Source: Piezodorus guildinii
Taxonomy: Eukaryota > Arthropoda > Insecta > Hemiptera > Pentatomidae
NCBI GenBank assembly: GCA_023052935.1
Contig: CM041295.1
Location: forward strand, 22,072,880 to 22,136,879
Direction: 5' to 3'
Length of the DNA: 64,000 bases
Under the pieces are notes generated by a model. That model had not been told where the DNA came from, did not search any database, and saw only the letters and a program-made list of their open reading frames with translations. Made by a program: the position numbers and the translations under genes. This document shows positions 62,240-64,000 of the stretch, in pieces; the first letter of the stretch is position 1; every line of letters starts with the position of its first letter.

Positions 62240-62385
62240 ATATGTAGAGGCATTGAGGATTTTTGGAAGGGTTCTGGATTGCAGGGGTTGGATGCAGGTT
62301 TTTTAAGGTTTATTGGATCTCCATAGCTCAACGACATAGATTCAAATAGACCTAAATAATGGTTTTATGATGAATTTAGTCCTTT
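62240..62385 (-). pseudogene. Jockey-1 LINE relic
   Basis: The minus strand GAGCTATGGAGATCCAATAA and CCAGAACCCTTCCAAAAATC align with the Jockey-1 block encoding ELWGSTKPS and QSKILRKIL (compare 7095-7170). Heavily mutated, about 140 bases. Confidence 0.6.
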
Positions 62386-62574
62386 CAACAGCATGGTGAC
62401 TAGAAAATTCACGTTTTTATGTGAATCATCCAGATATATACCAGATAATATACCGCTAAAAATCAAAAGGTTTATAAAAAAAAATAATAGCATTTAAATT
62501 CGTCGTAGGTTATAAATGATGACTAGAACCAAATGAATTTAAGAGATTATTACACATAATTCCAATTGTATTAT
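62386..62574. other. unassigned AT-rich stretch
   Basis: Nothing recognised. Confidence 0.3.
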
Positions 62575-62834
62575 CTTACATCCATATATATGATATATCG
62601 TACCGTGTGGAAATCTAGCATGCAAACGAAAAGTTGTACGAAACTGAAATTTCATATTTAGGACAACTATAAGCCTCGGATGTTACAAAAACGTTTTACG
62701 AGTCGATGCTATACATTTTTTACTTTCTTTTTTTTTTTTTTATTAAACTCCCTATATTGATGTAAAACTTAAAAGCTTTAAATTTTAAAAAGGATTAATC
62801 GTAATTGTCTGGCACTGCTTAAATGCCAATATTA

Positions 62835-63768
62835 TTGGGTTGTTTCACATGAAATTTCCGTTTTTATAGTTTCTGAAATACATAAAGGATTTTGCAGGTC
62901 TCTGTTGTTTTCTTCCGAATGTTTACATATTTAAAGTAAACAGTTTCTAATCCTCTACCTTTGTATTATAAACATTAGCTTCCCAATCAATTACCCACTC
63001 CTTAGTATACCTCCAAAATGAACATGGAAACACGCGATTTTCGAGTAATATGTTTGTACGAGTTTAAACTCGGCCATTCAGCAGCTGAGGCCGCTAGAAA
63101 TATTTGCAAGGCGTTTTGGGAAGGGAGTTTTAATGAACGGACCGTTCGCCGTTGGTTTGCTAAGTTTTCAGCTGGGGATACCAACTTGGAAAACTTGCCC
63201 CGAGATAGACCTCCGTACGTAATAGACAACGATGTCCTCAAATATACAGTAGAAGGAAACCCCTACCAAACAGTTAAAGGACTCCCAGCACAGCTAAATG
63301 CAAGTGCATCTACCATTTCCACATATTTAAAGTGTATTGGGAAAGTAAAAAAGCTCGATACATGGGTACCTCATGATCTCACTGAGCGGCAGCAAGACCC
63401 CATGTTTCAAAACTAATACCGTGCAAAAATTGGAAGAACTGGGTTTCGAAGTTCTTCCGCACACCACCATATTCTCCCGACTTGTCTCCAACATATTACC
63501 ACCTGTTCAGGAATTTAGACAACTTCGTCAAAGGAAAACTTTTTGAAATGCTGATCAAGTGAAAAGTGCGTTTTCAGATTTTGTTTCACTTCAAAGCTCA
63601 GAGTTTTTCAGTTCGGGGATAAAATAGTTGGTGTCACGTTGGGAAAAATGTGTAGAACAAGAAGGTAAATATTTGGTAAACGGTAAATAAAATTATCTTG
63701 TTTTCATATCGTATTTTTAATAAGAATCCTTTACCTTGAAAACGGACATTTCATATTTCATAACCCAA
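62835..63768 (+). mobile_element. mariner element, internally deleted, 934 bp
   Basis: Left end TTGGGTTGTTTCACATGAAA, right end (inverted) TTGGGTTATGAAATATGAAA; both continue with a TGTCCGTTTT-like block. TA flanks are at 62833-62834 and 63769-63770. Intact mariners are about 1.3 kb; here roughly 350 bp of the catalytic part are missing. It sits inside repeat family A. Confidence 0.88.
63018..63416 (+). CDS. mariner transposase, DNA-binding half (132 aa, truncated)
   Basis: Would bind the element's terminal repeats. Residues 1-50 hold VICLYEFKLGHSAAEAARNI and NERTVRRWFAKFSAGDTNLE, the first helix-turn-helix. Residues 75-115 hold NPYQTVKGLPAQLNASASTI and STYLKCIGKVKKLDTWVPHD, the second. The frame ends shortly after LTERQ. 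A shifted piece downstream (63425-63600) resembles LGFEVLPHPPYSPDLSPTDY-type sequence and a C-terminus, so the deletion removed the first two catalytic aspartates. Start: the ATG at 63018 or 63024, as in other mariners. No active enzyme possible. Confidence 0.85.
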   Translation: MNMETRDFRVICLYEFKLGHSAAEAARNICKAFWEGSFNERTVRRWFAKFSAGDTNLENLPRDRPPYVIDNDVLKYTVEGNPYQTVKGLPAQLNASASTISTYLKCIGKVKKLDTWVPHDLTERQQDPMFQN

Positions 63769-64000
63769 TATAAATTGTATTCCTCTAAATTGTCTTTAGT
63801 TTTGTAAATCGAAAAATGTAACTATTTGAACCTGTTAGCATAAATAAGAAAAGGGTAAATGTACAATTTGAACTAATTTGATAACCAATTAAAGGAGTGA
63901 AGAGCGATTTTTTAAAAATATTTTATTTATTTTTTATTTTTTTTATACAACGTAAGAATGGTATTATTGATTTATAATACACCGTTGGTTTCATGATGAA

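Larger units (their letters stand above)
62575..64000 (+). repeat. repeat family A, split by a mariner element
   Basis: The left part has CATATATATGATATATCGTA, GAAACTGAAATTTCATATTT and GTCTGGCACTGCTTAAATGC up to 62832. The right part resumes at 63769 with TAAATTGTATTCCTCTAAAT and TGTCTTTAGTTTTG and continues to the window edge (GTAAGAATGGTATTATTGAT). Removing the mariner restores the consensus order of 19480-19570. The copy is cut by the window end. Confidence 0.75.

Overview
The window looks like AT-rich intergenic or intronic DNA from an invertebrate, most likely an arthropod. Reasons are the long A/T and (TA)n runs, spliceosomal-type signals, several non-LTR retrotransposon clades (Jockey, RTE, I, CR1-like), mariner, Tc1 and hAT-like DNA transposons, and tRNA-derived SINEs. 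A repeat-rich copepod genome would fit, but that is a guess. No intact host gene is visible. Almost every long open frame is a transposon fragment, and most short open frames carry no recognisable signal.

Layout. 0-12 kb: decayed Jockey-type LINEs (two subfamilies, called Jockey-1 and Jockey-2 here), one of them split by a Tc1-like element at 4.3-5.7 kb, plus CR1-like LINE ends and a SINE. 12.4-16.6 kb: a SINE, a 2.67-kb 5'-truncated RTE retrotransposon with a 14-bp target-site duplication, and a second SINE family. 17-31 kb: Jockey-2, a noncoding repeat of about 1 kb (repeat family A, more than ten full or partial copies in the window), a LINE with a UUCG-capped 3' hairpin, and microsatellites. 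31.9-41 kb: head-to-head CR1-like LINE copies, Jockey-2 copies, a mariner remnant and an inverted repeat that resembles Penelope-like element ends. 41.7-46.2 kb: a SINE split by a hAT-like MITE, and a three-level nest (family A, then a long-TIR element, then a Jockey tail). 47-53 kb: a GC-rich island with a possible first coding exon, hammerhead-ribozyme-like motifs, a mariner remnant, LINE ends, another hAT-like MITE, and a Jockey copy split by a foldback MITE. 53.5-56 kb: a SINE, a long (TA)n tract and a broken Cys-rich ORF of a repetitive arthropod family. 56-61.8 kb: a nearly perfect 2.4-kb tandem duplication containing an I-clade LINE (reverse transcriptase plus RNase H). 62.5-64 kb: family A interrupted by an internally deleted mariner. 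A mariner 3' end of the same kind opens the window at base 1.

The LINEs would supply the reverse transcriptase for their own copies and probably for the SINEs. The mariner, Tc1, hAT-like and foldback elements present have lost or never had intact transposase. The strongest leads for follow-up are six or so hammerhead-like motifs, two LINE families with short conserved 3' hairpins, the tandem duplication with its single G-run difference, the unclassified family A, and the long-TIR element with five internal GGGTTGCC-type motifs. Alignments here were made by eye. Boundaries of decayed repeats are approximate, to about 10-30 bases, unless a target-site duplication is given.
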